Assembly (NCBI RefSeq): GCF_022870885.1
Contig: NZ_CP091509.1
Span: 1,798,001 to 1,862,000 of the forward strand
DNA from: Neisseria dumasiana
GTDB lineage: Bacteria > Pseudomonadota > Gammaproteobacteria > Burkholderiales > Neisseriaceae
DNA: 64,000 nucleotides
Direction of reading: 5' to 3'
Made by a program: the position numbers and the translations under genes. Positions 8,416 through 17,827 of this stretch are shown here, piece by piece. Numbering within the stretch: the first letter of the stretch is position 1; each line of letters starts with the position of its first letter. The notes below the pieces were generated by a model. It was not told the origin of the DNA. It did not search any database and was given only the letters and a program-made list of their open reading frames with translations.

Positions 8416-8916
8416 TTATAGCTGTTTATCGGCAAGCGCCAACTTATCCAAGCATTGCACGGTATTTTTCTTTAACGAACCGTCCGGCTCGATAATGTCG
8501 TCTATCAAACAAACGCCCTGATTGCAGGATAAAACGTAATCCAACACCCGCGCCTCGCCGAAATTCTCAAAAGAAACATAAACCCGCCCGCTTTTCGTCA
8601 GCTTGTATTGAATCGTGCGGGCGATTTCCTGCCTGTCGAAATCCTGCCCCTGAATCACATAATCATAATCCATGCAGGCCACGCCTTCTGCTTCCGCCGC
8701 TTTGGAATCGCGATTAAGTACGGCGCGGAAATCGGGCGTAAAAAACTGCTCCGGCTTAATCTCTTCCGCTCCGTCTCCTTCCGTATAGTGCGTATACAGT
8801 TTTTTCACTAAGTCCAACTTGGCCTCATCAGCGGCGCGGCTTTGTTGGGAGCAAGCCGCCAAAGCAAACGGCAATAAAACAAACGGGAGTATTTTCCACA
8901 TAAAGGTTTTCATCAT
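8416..8916 (-). CDS. Putative lipoprotein, DUF3828-like
   Basis: A 166-residue secreted protein with a lipoprotein signal (MMKTFMWKILPFVLLPFALA, then AC at the lipobox FALAAC, Cys22). The mature part has the pattern of DUF3828 proteins: an N-terminal helix with LVKKLYTHYTEG, then FFTPDFRAVLNRDSKAA, a central strand region with DYDYVIQGQDF, and two late cysteines around LSCNQGVCLIDDI that probably pair. The function of the family is unknown. Either of the two adjacent methionines could start it; the second is at 8913. It lies downstream of aldA on the same strand. Confidence 0.7.
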   Translation of the reverse strand: MMKTFMWKILPFVLLPFALAACSQQSRAADEAKLDLVKKLYTHYTEGDGAEEIKPEQFFTPDFRAVLNRDSKAAEAEGVACMDYDYVIQGQDFDRQEIARTIQYKLTKSGRVYVSFENFGEARVLDYVLSCNQGVCLIDDIIEPDGSLKKNTVQCLDKLALADKQL

Positions 8917-9038
8917 TTCTGCTTTTTATTTAGCCGGATAGCTTATCCGATAAAACGCATATTGTCGGCACCAACCTAACAGGCCGTCTGAATGCGGCAC
9001 TTCCTTGCAAAAGGGAACGAAGTGCCGCGCGCTTCAGA

Positions 9039-10481
9039 TTAAATATTGGTTTCCAAATAAACCATCTGCGTTTGCAGATACTCTTCCAAACCGTGTTTGC
9101 CGTCGGCACCGCCGATACCCGATTTTTTCCAACCGGCATGGAAACCCTGCATGGCCTCGAAGTTTTCACGGTTGATGTAGGTTTCGCCGAATTGCAGGCG
9201 GCGGGTTACATAGAAGGCTTCGTTCAGATTGGTGGTGTACACCGAGCTGGTGAGGCCGAATTCGCAATCGTTCGCCAACGAAACGGCTTCGTCCAGCGTT
9301 TCAAAAGTCGCAATCGGCAGCACGGGGCCGAAGGTTTCTTCTTTCATAATGTCCATGCTGTTATCGACATCGGTCAACACGGTCGGCTCGAAGAAATAGC
9401 CTTTGCCCTCGGCGCGTTTACCGCCGCACACCAGCGTCGCACCTTGCGAAACGGCGCGCTGAACTTTTTCCGCCACTTCCTTCACCGCGCGCTCTTCAAT
9501 CAGCGGGCCCATTTCCAGCGCGCCTTCAGCCGCTTCGGCAGGATTGCCGAAACGCACCGCTTTTATGGCTGCGGTCATCTTCTCGATAAATTGATCTTTA
9601 ATGCTCTTATGCACATACACGCGTTCGGCGCAGTTACAGATTTGGCCGGTATTGCCCACGCGTGAAGCCACTATCGACTTCACCGCCAAATCCAAATCGG
9701 CGTCTTTCAACACCAGCGCGGGTGCTTTGCCGCCCAATTCCAGCGACACTTTGGTGATGTTTGCCGAAGCCGCTTCCATCACTTGGCGGCCGGCTTCCAC
9801 CGAACCGGTGAGGCTCACCATTGCGACTTGCGGATGCGATGCCAACGCATTGCCGATTTCCGCACCCGGGCCGTTCACCACGTTGAACACGCCCGCAGGC
9901 AGGCCGACGCTGTGCACGATTTCCGCAAAAATATGACAGTTGATCGGCGTAACGCTGCTGGGCTTAACCACAATCGTATTGCCCGTAACCAGCGCAGGCC
10001 CCATTTTGCGGGCAATCAGGAAAAACGGGAAATTCCACGGCAAAATACCGCCGATCACGCCCAACGGACGCTTAAACAAGAAAATATTTTCTTTCGGACG
10101 GTCGCTCTGAATAATCTCGCCCTCATAACGGCGCGCCCATTCCGCCTGATAATCCAGATAATCAGCGGTAAACATCACTTCGATACGCGCCAAATCTTTG
10201 GTTTTGCCGCCTTCGGCCACAATCGTATCGGTCAACTCATCCGCACGCTCGCGAATGCCCGCCGCGATTTTACGCAGATACGCACCGCGCTCCACTGCCG
10301 GCACACGTTCCCACGCAGGCTGCGCCGCATAAGCCGCCGCCACCGCTTTTTCCACATCGGCACGGCTGCCCTTCGGTTCCCGCGCAATCACCGCTTCGGT
10401 AGCCGGGTTCAACACATCGCGGTAGCTGCCTGCAAAATCAGACACAAACGCACCGTTGATATACATCGCCAATTGTTTCAT
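9039..10481 (-). CDS. aldA: Lactaldehyde/glycolaldehyde-type aldehyde dehydrogenase
   Basis: A 480-residue NAD-dependent aldehyde dehydrogenase, very close to the E. coli AldA pattern along its whole length (for example YEGEIIQSDRPKENI, LPWNFPFFLIARKMGPALVT, GQICNCAERVYVH, RENFEAMQGFHAGWKKSG). The catalytic cysteine is in GQICNCAERVY and the general-base glutamate in SLELGGKAP near residue 250. AldA oxidises L-lactaldehyde and glycolaldehyde to the acids. I chose ATG 10481 because AAAGGAG lies 8 bases upstream; the frame extends 40 codons without similarity. Upstream is a long duplicated repeat region, whose first copy begins about 85 bases away. Confidence 0.92.
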   Translation of the reverse strand: MKQLAMYINGAFVSDFAGSYRDVLNPATEAVIAREPKGSRADVEKAVAAAYAAQPAWERVPAVERGAYLRKIAAGIRERADELTDTIVAEGGKTKDLARIEVMFTADYLDYQAEWARRYEGEIIQSDRPKENIFLFKRPLGVIGGILPWNFPFFLIARKMGPALVTGNTIVVKPSSVTPINCHIFAEIVHSVGLPAGVFNVVNGPGAEIGNALASHPQVAMVSLTGSVEAGRQVMEAASANITKVSLELGGKAPALVLKDADLDLAVKSIVASRVGNTGQICNCAERVYVHKSIKDQFIEKMTAAIKAVRFGNPAEAAEGALEMGPLIEERAVKEVAEKVQRAVSQGATLVCGGKRAEGKGYFFEPTVLTDVDNSMDIMKEETFGPVLPIATFETLDEAVSLANDCEFGLTSSVYTTNLNEAFYVTRRLQFGETYINRENFEAMQGFHAGWKKSGIGGADGKHGLEEYLQTQMVYLETNI

Positions 10482-10565
10482 GCTGTTACTCCTTTTTCCT
10501 TTATAGTGTCGGATGATTTTTATAAGTATGTGTGGTTTGGGCGTAAAGCGGAAACGGCTCTTTTT

Positions 10566-10871
10566 CTTGTAAAGTGATTCAAGCTGTTTCTCAGACGGCA
10601 TCTTAGAAACAGATAGATATAGGTTTCGTTAAGAGGCCGTCTGAAAGTTTAGCAAGTATAGGTTAAACAACTCCTGCCAGCTCTGCATAGCAACTGTATG
10701 GTCAACCGGTCAGCAACAGCAAACACGGGTAACCAAACAACTTGCAAGCTACGCTGCCCAAATGTAGGTCGGATTCTTGAATCCTACAAAATGGGGAAAT
10801 GCCTTGTTCAAGAAAAACAGTTCAGACAGCCTTGAAGGATTTGTCGGATACGAGTATCCGACCTACGCTTG
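10566..10871. repeat. Tandem intergenic duplication, copy 1
   Basis: It begins CTTGTAAAGTGATTCAAGCT and matches the following copy over most of its length: an uptake sequence, AACAACTTGCAAGCTACGCT, and a long hairpin (10764-10866) with arms GTAGGTCGGAT and ATCCGACCTAC. No gene lies in it. Confidence 0.8.
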
Positions 10872-11250
10872 CTTGTAAAGTGATTCAAGCTATTTTCAGA
10901 CGGCATCGTAGAAACAGATGGATATAGGTTTCGTTAAGAGGCCGTCTGAAAGTTTAGTGTTGGTAAAACAATTCTTGCTTGCCTCGCGTAGGGTGTGCGG
11001 CTCAAGCCGCGCACGCGTTCTCAACCATTCCCAACCAACGCGTGTGTGCCGGTGGCACGCACCCTACTCGCTGTATGGCCAACCAATCAGAACAGCAAAC
11101 ACAGGGAACCAAACAACTTGCAAGCTACGCTGCCCAAATGTAGGTCGGATTCTTGAATCCGACAAAATAGAGAAATGCCCTATTCAAGAAAAATAATTCA
11201 GACAGCCTTGAAGGATTTGTCGGATACGAGTATCCGACCTACACTTGCTG
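10872..11250. repeat. Tandem intergenic duplication, copy 2 with an inserted module
   Basis: It begins with the same CTTGTAAAGTGATTCAAGC and ends at the same GACCTAC-CTTGCT block (hairpin 11140-11242). It is about 75 bases longer because it carries an extra inverted-repeat module (about 10988-11066) with arms GTAGGGTGTGCG and CGCACCCTAC. The stretch from 10482 to 11309 holds no gene. Confidence 0.8.
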
Positions 11251-11261
11251 AACCACTTTTC

Positions 11262-11300
11262 TTTTCAGACGGCCTCTTCATACTCAAGGCCGTCTGAAAA
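11262..11300. terminator. Uptake-sequence inverted pair after gcvT
   Basis: TTTTCAGACGGCCT and AGGCCGTCTGAAAA separated by 11 bases, just downstream of the gcvT stop codon (minus strand). Confidence 0.8.
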
Positions 11301-11309
11301 CTCCAAACC

Positions 11310-12410
11310 TCAATCAAACTGCTTCTGCCCATTCCGCACAAACGGCAGTTTCAACACGCGCACATCCACTTCCTTGCCGCGAATCGCCACTTTGGCCGCG
11401 TCGCCTTCAAAGGCTTTGGGCACGCGGGCGATGGCGATGGATTGTTTCAGGCTGGGGGAAAACACGCCGCTGGTGGTGATGCCTTTGCCTTGTTCGGTAA
11501 CGACTTCCATGCCTTCGCGCAATACGCCGCCTTTGGCCAGCAGCAGGCCGACTTGTTTCACGTCCACGCCTTTTTCTTTGAGGGCGACGAGGGCGGTTTT
11601 GCCGATGAAGTCGCGGTTTTCGTCTTTCAAGTCCACCGTCCAGCCCATGCCGGCTTGCAGGGGGCTGGTTTCGTCGTTCATGTCGTGGCCGTAGAGGTTC
11701 ATGCCGGCTTCCATGCGCAGGGTGTCGCGTGCGCCGAGGCCGCAAGGTTGCACGCCGGCTTCGCGCAAGGCGGTAAAGAAGGCGGTGGCTTCGGTGCCGG
11801 GCAGAATCACTTCTACGCCGTCTTCGCCGGTGTAGCCGGTGCGGGCGACAAACCAGTCGTTGCCTAAATCTGCGCCTTGGAAGGGCTTGAGCGCGTTCAC
11901 GGTTTCGGCCCATTCGGGTTTGACGGCGAGCAGTTTTTCAATGGCTTTGGGGCCTTGCACGGCGAGCATGGCGAGATCGTAGCGGGGGGTGATTTCGATG
12001 CCGAACGCTTCGCCTACTTTGGCAAATTGTGCCAAGTCTTTTTCGCGGGTGGCGGCGTTGGATACGATGCGGTATTGGGTTTCGGCTTCGTTGGTGCGGT
12101 AAACGATCAGGTCGTCCATCACGCCGCCGTTGTCGTTGAGCATGGCGGAATAAAGGGCTTTGCCGACGAATGAAAGTTTGGCTACGTCGTTGGCGAGCAG
12201 TTTTTGCAGCCATTGCTTGGCTTGGCTGCCTTTGATGTCGGAAACGAGCATGTGGGATACGTCGAACATGCCTGCGTCGGTGCGCACGGCTTCGTGTTCT
12301 TGGATTTGCGAGCCGTAGTTGACGGGCAGCTCCCAGCCAGCAAAATCAACAAGTTTGCCGCCTGCGTCTTTATGGGCTTGGTTGAACGGGGTGGTTTTGA
12401 GGGTAGTCAT
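11310..12410 (-). CDS. gcvT: Aminomethyltransferase (glycine cleavage T protein)
   Basis: A 366-residue T protein. It transfers the methylene group from aminomethyl-lipoyl-GcvH to tetrahydrofolate, releasing ammonia. Family features are [21 protein letters not shown] at the N-terminus, FDVSHM, the folate-site segment [20 protein letters not shown] near residue 195, [20 protein letters not shown] and the C-terminal AIARVP. I chose ATG 12410, with GGAGAACC about 8 bases upstream; the frame is open 14 codons further. A tandem glycine riboswitch lies in its leader, so expression should rise with glycine. An uptake-sequence terminator follows it. Confidence 0.95.
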   Translation of the reverse strand: MTTLKTTPFNQAHKDAGGKLVDFAGWELPVNYGSQIQEHEAVRTDAGMFDVSHMLVSDIKGSQAKQWLQKLLANDVAKLSFVGKALYSAMLNDNGGVMDDLIVYRTNEAETQYRIVSNAATREKDLAQFAKVGEAFGIEITPRYDLAMLAVQGPKAIEKLLAVKPEWAETVNALKPFQGADLGNDWFVARTGYTGEDGVEVILPGTEATAFFTALREAGVQPCGLGARDTLRMEAGMNLYGHDMNDETSPLQAGMGWTVDLKDENRDFIGKTALVALKEKGVDVKQVGLLLAKGGVLREGMEVVTEQGKGITTSGVFSPSLKQSIAIARVPKAFEGDAAKVAIRGKEVDVRVLKLPFVRNGQKQFD

Positions 12411-12452
12411 TGCTCTGGTTCTCCATAGTTTAAGGGCTGCGATGCTTTTCAC

Positions 12453-12682
12453 GCGCCCCTATCTGTCCTTGAACCTGAGATTTTCGGCAACAGGCCGTCT
12501 GAATCGAATGCCTGCGTGTTCGCCCGAATGTTTTCAGACGGCCTTCTCCCCTTCGGTGGGCGCAGCCGCGCCGCTCTCCAGATGATTGTGATGAAATGCA
12601 GTCCTTTTGCCTGAGCGATTTAAGGGTGTCTGCGCCTTCGGCGGCTTGCCGTGCAATACGGTGTCGCGCTCTCCTGCATTGC
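12453..12682 (-). promoter_or_regulatory. Tandem glycine riboswitch upstream of gcvT
   Basis: Two aptamers are recognisable on the minus strand. Aptamer 1 (about 12597-12682) has GGAGAG, GCCGCCGAAGGCGCAGA and CGCTCAGGCAAAAGGACTG. Aptamer 2 (about 12453-12581) has CTGGAGAG, CACCGAAGGGGAGAA and AATCTCAGG-TTCAAGGACAG. These match the conserved glycine aptamer cores. The gcvT start follows about 43 bases later, consistent with glycine-activated expression. Unusually, the variable stem of aptamer 2 is made of a complete uptake-sequence inverted repeat (12493-12503 and 12533-12543). Confidence 0.92.
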
Positions 12683-13082
12683 GCCTGATTATGGCGGGAT
12701 TTTCGGTTGCGGGCAAGTTTCGTTTATTTATAAGGTAAAGGTTTTGAATCGGGGGCGAACACACAGGGTAAAAACGGCGAAAACGCTCGCATGCTCAAAC
12801 GGATTGTAACCTTTGCAAAATACCTAGATGTGCACGCGGTTCAAAGGTCTTTGATTGCGTGCGATGCCCTCAAACGGCCAACCCAAACTCCCGAACAGCA
12901 GAGAAAATTAAAAATACTGAAAAAATACAAAACAATATGAAGCTGAAAACTGTGTTTATTATCACATAATATTTTAAAAAAATATGTTTTTTAGACTATT
13001 GTGCGTTAAGTTAAATTATTTTATATTAAGCTTGCAGTCGGAATATAAACCAAACCAAAACCATAAGAAAAAGGGCAAGAAA
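12683..13082. other. Divergent intergenic region between gcvT riboswitch and lrp-like gene
   Basis: It contains a decayed mini-element remnant at about 12811-12858 (ACCTTTGCAAAATACCTAGA, then a block like the 143-bp family) and a very AT-rich segment (12900-13030) that probably holds the promoter of the Lrp-type regulator. No gene is seen. Confidence 0.5.
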
Positions 13083-13565
13083 ATGGCACAAATCACTCTG
13101 GATAAAACCGATTTAAAAATCTTGCAGGTATTACAAGAAAACGGCCGCCTGACCAATGTGGAGCTTTCCGAGCGGGTGGCATTGTCGCCCTCTCCGTGTC
13201 TGCGCCGTTTGAAGCAGCTCGAAGATGCCGGCATCATCCGCCAATATGCGGCGTTGCTCTCGCCGGTGGCGGTCAAACTGGGGTTGCAGGCTTTTATCCG
13301 CGTTTCTATCGATAAAGCGGTGGAGGCGCGAGACGACTTCTCTTCTGCGGTTCAAAACTGGCCGGAAGTGTTAAGCTGCTTTGCGTTAACGGGAGAAACC
13401 GATTATCTGCTTCATGCGTTTTTTACCGATATGAACGCGTTTTCGCATTTTGTGTTGGATACCCTTTTATCGCATCCCGGCGTGCAGGACGCGAAATCCA
13501 GTTTCGTATTGAAAGAAATTAAAAACACCACCGCCCTGCCTTTGGGGCATTTACATCAAGATTAA
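13083..13565 (+). CDS. Lrp/AsnC family transcriptional regulator
   Basis: A 160-residue regulator. The N-terminal winged helix-turn-helix is seen in LDKTDLKILQVLQENGRLTN, VELSERVALSPSPCLRRLKQL and EDAGIIRQYAALL, followed by the C-terminal amino-acid-binding RAM domain (LSCFALTGETDYLLHAFFTD). Such proteins form octamers and sense amino acids; a related meningococcal protein responds to leucine and methionine. I chose ATG 13083 after an AAGAAA/AGGGCAAG leader; the frame is open to 12984. It lies divergent from gcvT, but a direct link to the gcv genes is only inference. An uptake-sequence terminator follows. Confidence 0.88.
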   Translation: MAQITLDKTDLKILQVLQENGRLTNVELSERVALSPSPCLRRLKQLEDAGIIRQYAALLSPVAVKLGLQAFIRVSIDKAVEARDDFSSAVQNWPEVLSCFALTGETDYLLHAFFTDMNAFSHFVLDTLLSHPGVQDAKSSFVLKEIKNTTALPLGHLHQD

Positions 13566-13581
13566 GACAACCAACGCCATA

Positions 13582-13610
13582 AAGGCCGTCTGAACCGTTC
13601 AGACGGCCTT
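13582..13610. terminator. Uptake-sequence terminator after the lrp-like gene
   Basis: AAGGCCGTCTGAAC and its reverse complement with a one-base centre. Confidence 0.85.
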
Positions 13611-13822
13611 ACTTGTATCTGTACAACACCACCTTACACGCATTGGCATCCGGCAAAATAGCAGCTTTTTGCCCGCCCGAAGCTGCATCTCTTCCGACAA
13701 TACCCGTTAATCCGTTTTGACACCTTCCCCACCACCCAATAAATCGGGCGTTATTGTTTTCATTCGGGGTAAAAAACCTTATCATTACAAGTTATTCTCA
13801 GATAATGCAGTTTTTAACCGAT

Positions 13823-14407
13823 ATGACTATTTGCAACCAAACCGTAATCGAGCACACCCGCCAATGGCTGGAAAAAGCCGTTATCGGTCTCAACTTGTGC
13901 CCTTTTGCCAAAGCCCCTTATGTTAAAGGGTTGGTGAGGATTGAAGTCAGCAGGGCCAAACATCTCGACGGTTTTCTCGAAGATCTCGACCGCGAACTGC
14001 AATTATTGAGCAGCACTCCGCCCGAAGAGTTGGAAACCACTTTACTGGTGCACCCCGATTTATTCGGCGATTTTCTGCTATTTAACGATATGCTTGATTT
14101 TGCCGAGCAGGCGGTGGCGGATAACGGCTTGGAAGGGATTATCCAGATTGCTCCGTTTCACCCCGAATTTCAATTTGAAGGCACTCAAGCAGACGATATT
14201 ACCAACTATACCAACCGCTCGCCTTACCCTACGCTGCATTTAATCCGCGAAGACAGCATCAGCAAAGCAGCCGAAGCATTCCCCGATGCCGAAGCGATTT
14301 TCGGCCGCAATATGGCTTTGCTGCGAGAAATGGGGCATCAAGGCTGGAACGATTTAAACATTGCACGTTGCACGTTCGATAAGCATAACAACAAACACAA
14401 ACGCTGA
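13823..14407 (+). CDS. DUF1415 family protein
   Basis: A protein of about 195 residues with the DUF1415 pattern: TRQWLEKAVIGLNLCPFAKA at the N-terminus, TTLLVHPDLFGDFLLFNDML in the middle and IQIAPFHPEFQFEGTQADDI, TNYTNRSPYPTLHLIRE toward the C-terminus. The family is widespread in proteobacteria and of unknown function. The conserved LCPFA cysteine and several acidic and histidine residues suggest an enzyme. ATG 13823 (MTICNQTVIEH) was preferred over ATG 13805 because homologues start close to the EHTRxW segment. Neither has a strong ribosome-binding site. The DUF454 gene follows after 37 bases, so the two may be co-transcribed. Confidence 0.78.
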   Translation: MTICNQTVIEHTRQWLEKAVIGLNLCPFAKAPYVKGLVRIEVSRAKHLDGFLEDLDRELQLLSSTPPEELETTLLVHPDLFGDFLLFNDMLDFAEQAVADNGLEGIIQIAPFHPEFQFEGTQADDITNYTNRSPYPTLHLIREDSISKAAEAFPDAEAIFGRNMALLREMGHQGWNDLNIARCTFDKHNNKHKR

Positions 14408-14444
14408 AACCTTTACTCACTCACAACACAACATCAAGAAAAAC

Positions 14445-14807
14445 ATGATATTACGTCCTCTATTCTGGCTTTTCGGTGCGATTGCGCTGTTATTGGGCAT
14501 TATCGGCATCTTTCTGCCGATTCTGCCCACCACCCCGTTTGTGATTCTGGCCGCCGCCTGCTGGGCGCGTGCTTCACCGCGTTTCCACCGCTGGCTTCAC
14601 CAACACCGCTTTTTCGGCCCGATGGTCAAAGATTGGGAAGAACGCCGCGCCGTACCGCGCCGTGCCAAATATTTCGCATTCAGTATGATGGCCTTTTCTT
14701 GCTGCCTGATGCTGTATCAGTTTCCCGAACGCTGGTGGGTTGCCGCCGTTTCGGCCGTATTCTGCTTCTGCGTAGCCGTTTGGATGTGGCGTCTGCCCGA
14801 TGCCTGA
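14445..14807 (+). CDS. YbaN/DUF454 family inner-membrane protein
   Basis: A 120-residue membrane protein with the family pattern: a first helix pair (LFGAIALLLGIIGIFLPILP, TTPFVILAAACWARASPRFH), a basic central loop (RWLHQHRFFGPMVKDWEERR) and two C-terminal helices ending in WMWRLPDA. The function of DUF454 is unknown. I chose ATG 14445 (MILRPLFWLFG); the frame is open to 14361 but overlaps the DUF1415 gene there. A distant uptake-sequence pair at 14866-14904 may end the transcript. Confidence 0.8.
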   Translation: MILRPLFWLFGAIALLLGIIGIFLPILPTTPFVILAAACWARASPRFHRWLHQHRFFGPMVKDWEERRAVPRRAKYFAFSMMAFSCCLMLYQFPERWWVAAVSAVFCFCVAVWMWRLPDA

Positions 14808-15145
14808 ATAGGTATATTCAACCAAGGGATTCGCACTGGCTTGCCGACATTTTATGCCATGATTGTTTTCAGACGGCCTGATTGCTGAACAGGCCGTCTG
14901 AAAACACGCTGCGGCAAAAGCTGACACACCCGCATCTTTCATTTACAATTTGCCCCTTTCGTAGCCGGAAAATCGGTGGATACACACCATTCAAAGTGTG
15001 TTTAACCATCAACATGCGGCAAAACCGATATGGCAAACGGTTGCCTTACCGCTATGATTCATCGAAGCCTTAGGTTTCGGCCGTGCGCGGCAGTTTTTTC
15101 CCGCCGTGTATTTCGACGACCCTCCACCATAAGGAATAATAAATA
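14808..15145. other. Intergenic region before the NhaD-like antiporter
   Basis: It contains an inverted uptake-sequence pair at 14866-14904 (TTTTCAGACGGCCTG and its complement), probably the terminator of the DUF1415/DUF454 unit. The rest shows no gene. A TAAGGAATAATAA leader precedes the next start. Confidence 0.55.
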
Positions 15146-16564
15146 ATGCGATTATCCACCGCACTTCTTCCCCTGCTGCTTGCGCCGGCACCTGCGATGG
15201 CAGCATCTCTCGACGGTGCCACACTCAGCCTGATGTGGGGCATCCCTTTCGTTCTGATTCTGCTTTCCATTGCCACCGGGCCTTTGCTGTTTTCACATAC
15301 TTGGCACCACCACTTCGGCAAAATCACTGCCGTTTGGACTTTGCTGTTTTTGATTCCGTTTATTTTCGTATTCGGTTTCGGCGAGGCCGTTCATACCGTT
15401 GCCCATGCTTTGGTGGCCGAATATATTCCGTTTATCGTGCTGCTGTTTGCCCTCTACACGATTTCAGGCGGCATTTTGGTGTGGGGTAATCTGCACGGCA
15501 GCCCCCGCCTGAATACGACCATTCTGGCCATCGGCACGGTGCTGGCATCGATTATGGGTACGACCGGTGCGGCGATGCTGCTGATCCGCCCAATTCTGAA
15601 AGCCAACGACAACCGCAAACATAAAGTGCATGTGGTGGTTTTCTTTATCTTCTTGGTAGCCAATATCGGCGGCGGCTTGACCCCGCTGGGTGATCCGCCG
15701 CTGTTTTTGGGCTTTTTGAAAGGCGTCGACTTCGGCTGGACCGTGCAACACATGATGGTGCCGGTGCTGATCAGCTCCGTATTGCTGCTGATTCTGTTCT
15801 ACCTTGTAGACAGCTATTTCTTCTCCAAAGAAGACGAAATCCTGCCTAAAGACCCTTCTCCCGACAGCAAACTGAAAATTTTCGGCAAATGGAATTTCCT
15901 GCTGCTGGCCGGCGTAGTGAGTGCGGTATTGATGTCGGGCTTATGGAAACCCGACCACCCCGGCATCAATGTTTTGGGCACTCCCTACCTGCTGCCCAAC
16001 CTGTTGCGCGATATTATTCTGGTTGTGTTGGCTCTTATTTCGCTTGCCATCACCGCCAAACAAGTACGGGCAGGTAACGAATTCAACTGGGATCCGATTC
16101 TCGAAGTGGGCAAGCTGTTCTTAGGTATTTTCATTACCATCGCGCCTGTAATTGCTATTTTGCAGGCAGGTGAAAAAGGAGCGTTTGCCGGATTGATTTC
16201 GCTGGTGCACAACGAAGCGGGTGATCCTATCAACAGCATGTATTTCTGGATGACCGGCATATTGTCTGCCTTCTTGGATAACGCGCCCACCTACTTGGTA
16301 TTCTTCAATATGGCCGGTGGCGACGCCCAAGCATTGATGAGCGGCCCGCTGTTCCACACTTTATTGGCTATTTCAATGGGTTCGGTGTTTATGGGCGCAT
16401 TGAGCTATATCGGTAACGCGCCGAACTTTATGGTGAAAGCGATTGCCGAGCAGCGCAAAGTCAACATGCCCAGCTTCTTCGGCTACATGGCTTGGTCTTT
16501 CGGCATTCTTGTACCACTGTTTATCCTGCACACTTTAATTTTCTTTGTGTGGGAATTGCTGTGA
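15146..16564 (+). CDS. NhaD-like sodium:proton antiporter
   Basis: A 472-residue ion-transporter superfamily permease. The N-terminus (MRLSTALLPLLLAPAPAMAA) looks like a cleavable signal peptide, followed by about 12 helices. Characteristic segments are GNLHGSPRLNTTILAIGTVL, ASIMGTTGAAMLLIRPIL (the conserved TTGAAM patch), GGGLTPLGDPPLFLGFLKG and SAFLDNAPTYLVFFNMAGG, all typical of NhaD/CitMHS-type Na+/H+ antiporters. It probably exports Na+ in exchange for H+. It stands alone between an uptake-sequence pair and a terminator shared with truA. Confidence 0.87.
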   Translation: MRLSTALLPLLLAPAPAMAASLDGATLSLMWGIPFVLILLSIATGPLLFSHTWHHHFGKITAVWTLLFLIPFIFVFGFGEAVHTVAHALVAEYIPFIVLLFALYTISGGILVWGNLHGSPRLNTTILAIGTVLASIMGTTGAAMLLIRPILKANDNRKHKVHVVVFFIFLVANIGGGLTPLGDPPLFLGFLKGVDFGWTVQHMMVPVLISSVLLLILFYLVDSYFFSKEDEILPKDPSPDSKLKIFGKWNFLLLAGVVSAVLMSGLWKPDHPGINVLGTPYLLPNLLRDIILVVLALISLAITAKQVRAGNEFNWDPILEVGKLFLGIFITIAPVIAILQAGEKGAFAGLISLVHNEAGDPINSMYFWMTGILSAFLDNAPTYLVFFNMAGGDAQALMSGPLFHTLLAISMGSVFMGALSYIGNAPNFMVKAIAEQRKVNMPSFFGYMAWSFGILVPLFILHTLIFFVWELL

Positions 16565-16585
16565 CACTGTTTATATTGTTTTAAA

Positions 16586-16623
16586 CACAGAGGCCGTCTG
16601 AAATCATTCAGACGGCCTCTGTG
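16586..16623. terminator. Bidirectional uptake-sequence terminator
   Basis: CACAGAGGCCGTCTGAA paired with TTCAGACGGCCTCTGTG, a 17-bp stem between the antiporter gene and convergent truA. Confidence 0.9.
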
Positions 16624-16625
16624 CT

Positions 16626-17438
16626 TTACCACAACCATTCGGGCGGTTGCGGCGTTGCCACCCCCCACTCCGGCGGATAGTCCACACCGGTCAGATACAA
16701 ACCGTCCGGCATCAGAGTGGGCGGCGCATAAAGCCTGCTGCGTTTTTCCATTAACGCTGCAAAATCTTCCACACTCAACCGCCCGTCGCCCACATACACC
16801 AGCGCGCCCATAATATTGCGTACCATATGATGAAGGAAGGCATTGCCGTGCAAGTCTAAAGTCATCAAAGCAGGGCTGCCTTTGAGTTCGGCACTGTAAA
16901 TGGTTTTAACCGGCGATTTGGCTTGGCACTCAGCCGCTCGAAAACTGGAAAAATCATGCTCGCCCACCAATAAAGCCGCAGCTTTGCGCATGTTATCCAA
17001 ATCAAGTTGGCGGCACACCCACCCCACTCTTCCCTCCAATAAAGGGCTGCGCACGGCCGAAGACTGCAATACATAACGGTAACGGCGGCCGAACGCATCG
17101 AAACGGGCATGAAAACGCGCATCTACCGGTTGGGCATGCCACACGGCCACTCCCTTAGGCAAATGAGCATTCACACCCCGTATCCATGCTTGGGCGGGGC
17201 GCTTTGCCGACGTATCGAAATGCACAACTTGCGCCGTTGCATGAACCCCCGTATCCGTCCGTCCGGCCACCACCGTGTGTATCGGCTCTCCGGCTATACA
17301 ACTTAAGGCGTATTCCAAGGATGCCTGTACCGTAGGCACACCCTGCACCTGTTTCTGCCAGCCGTAAAAAGCTTCGCCGTTATAAGACAGCATCAGCACC
17401 CAGCGTTGGGAAAATCGAGAAACCGTTTCTTGAACCAT
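16626..17438 (-). CDS. truA: tRNA pseudouridine(38-40) synthase
   Basis: A 270-residue TruA that modifies uridines 38-40 in the anticodon arm of many tRNAs. The catalytic aspartate is Asp62 in [18 protein letters not shown]. Other family segments are [56 protein letters not shown] and [22 protein letters not shown] 17438 gives a length typical of Neisseria TruA with a short extension before the first strand. The gene is transcribed alone and stops three bases from the bidirectional terminator. Confidence 0.95.
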   Translation of the reverse strand: MVQETVSRFSQRWVLMLSYNGEAFYGWQKQVQGVPTVQASLEYALSCIAGEPIHTVVAGRTDTGVHATAQVVHFDTSAKRPAQAWIRGVNAHLPKGVAVWHAQPVDARFHARFDAFGRRYRYVLQSSAVRSPLLEGRVGWVCRQLDLDNMRKAAALLVGEHDFSSFRAAECQAKSPVKTIYSAELKGSPALMTLDLHGNAFLHHMVRNIMGALVYVGDGRLSVEDFAALMEKRSRLYAPPTLMPDGLYLTGVDYPPEWGVATPQPPEWLW

Positions 17439-17827
17439 AAAACCCTAATAATGCACTTAAGCGGTTTAAATGCGTAAAATGTAAAAACACGCAAGTATAG
17501 CGGAAAAAGCAGATGGCGATTAAGGCGGGTTTTCAGTTTACTAATCGGCCTGCATACGCCGCCATAACGGCTACATTTCAATATAAGTCGATAAGCATAA
17601 AATATCTGCTTGCACCGCGCTATTCACGCAAATACGATACTTCCGATTTTTAGCCGCTGCTTCATCGCGCACCACATTTCTCTTTATAAATACACCTCAA
17701 ACCAAACGGTTAAAAGTAAACCTATCTTTGACAAACCTTAACTCTTCCCCTAATATCAGCAAGCTAACCCGCAGGCAAATTTTTGTATGTGGTTTGATTT
17801 TTATGGTTTTACCGGAAAGAAAAATTT
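17439..17827. other. Divergent intergenic region truA-gltS
   Basis: About 390 bases. An AT-rich run at 17680-17820 should contain the gltS promoter. No uptake sequence, gene or stable hairpin was recognised. Confidence 0.5.

Noticed and set aside
9783..10577. A 264-codon plus-strand open frame
   Set aside because: Shadow of aldA on the opposite strand, without protein-like composition.
10918..11196. A 92-codon open frame in the duplicated repeat region
   Set aside because: It runs through repeat modules and uptake sequences. The corresponding part of the other copy is not open, so it is not a gene.
12534..12764. A 76-codon minus-strand open frame
   Set aside because: It covers the glycine riboswitch aptamers, which explain the conservation better.
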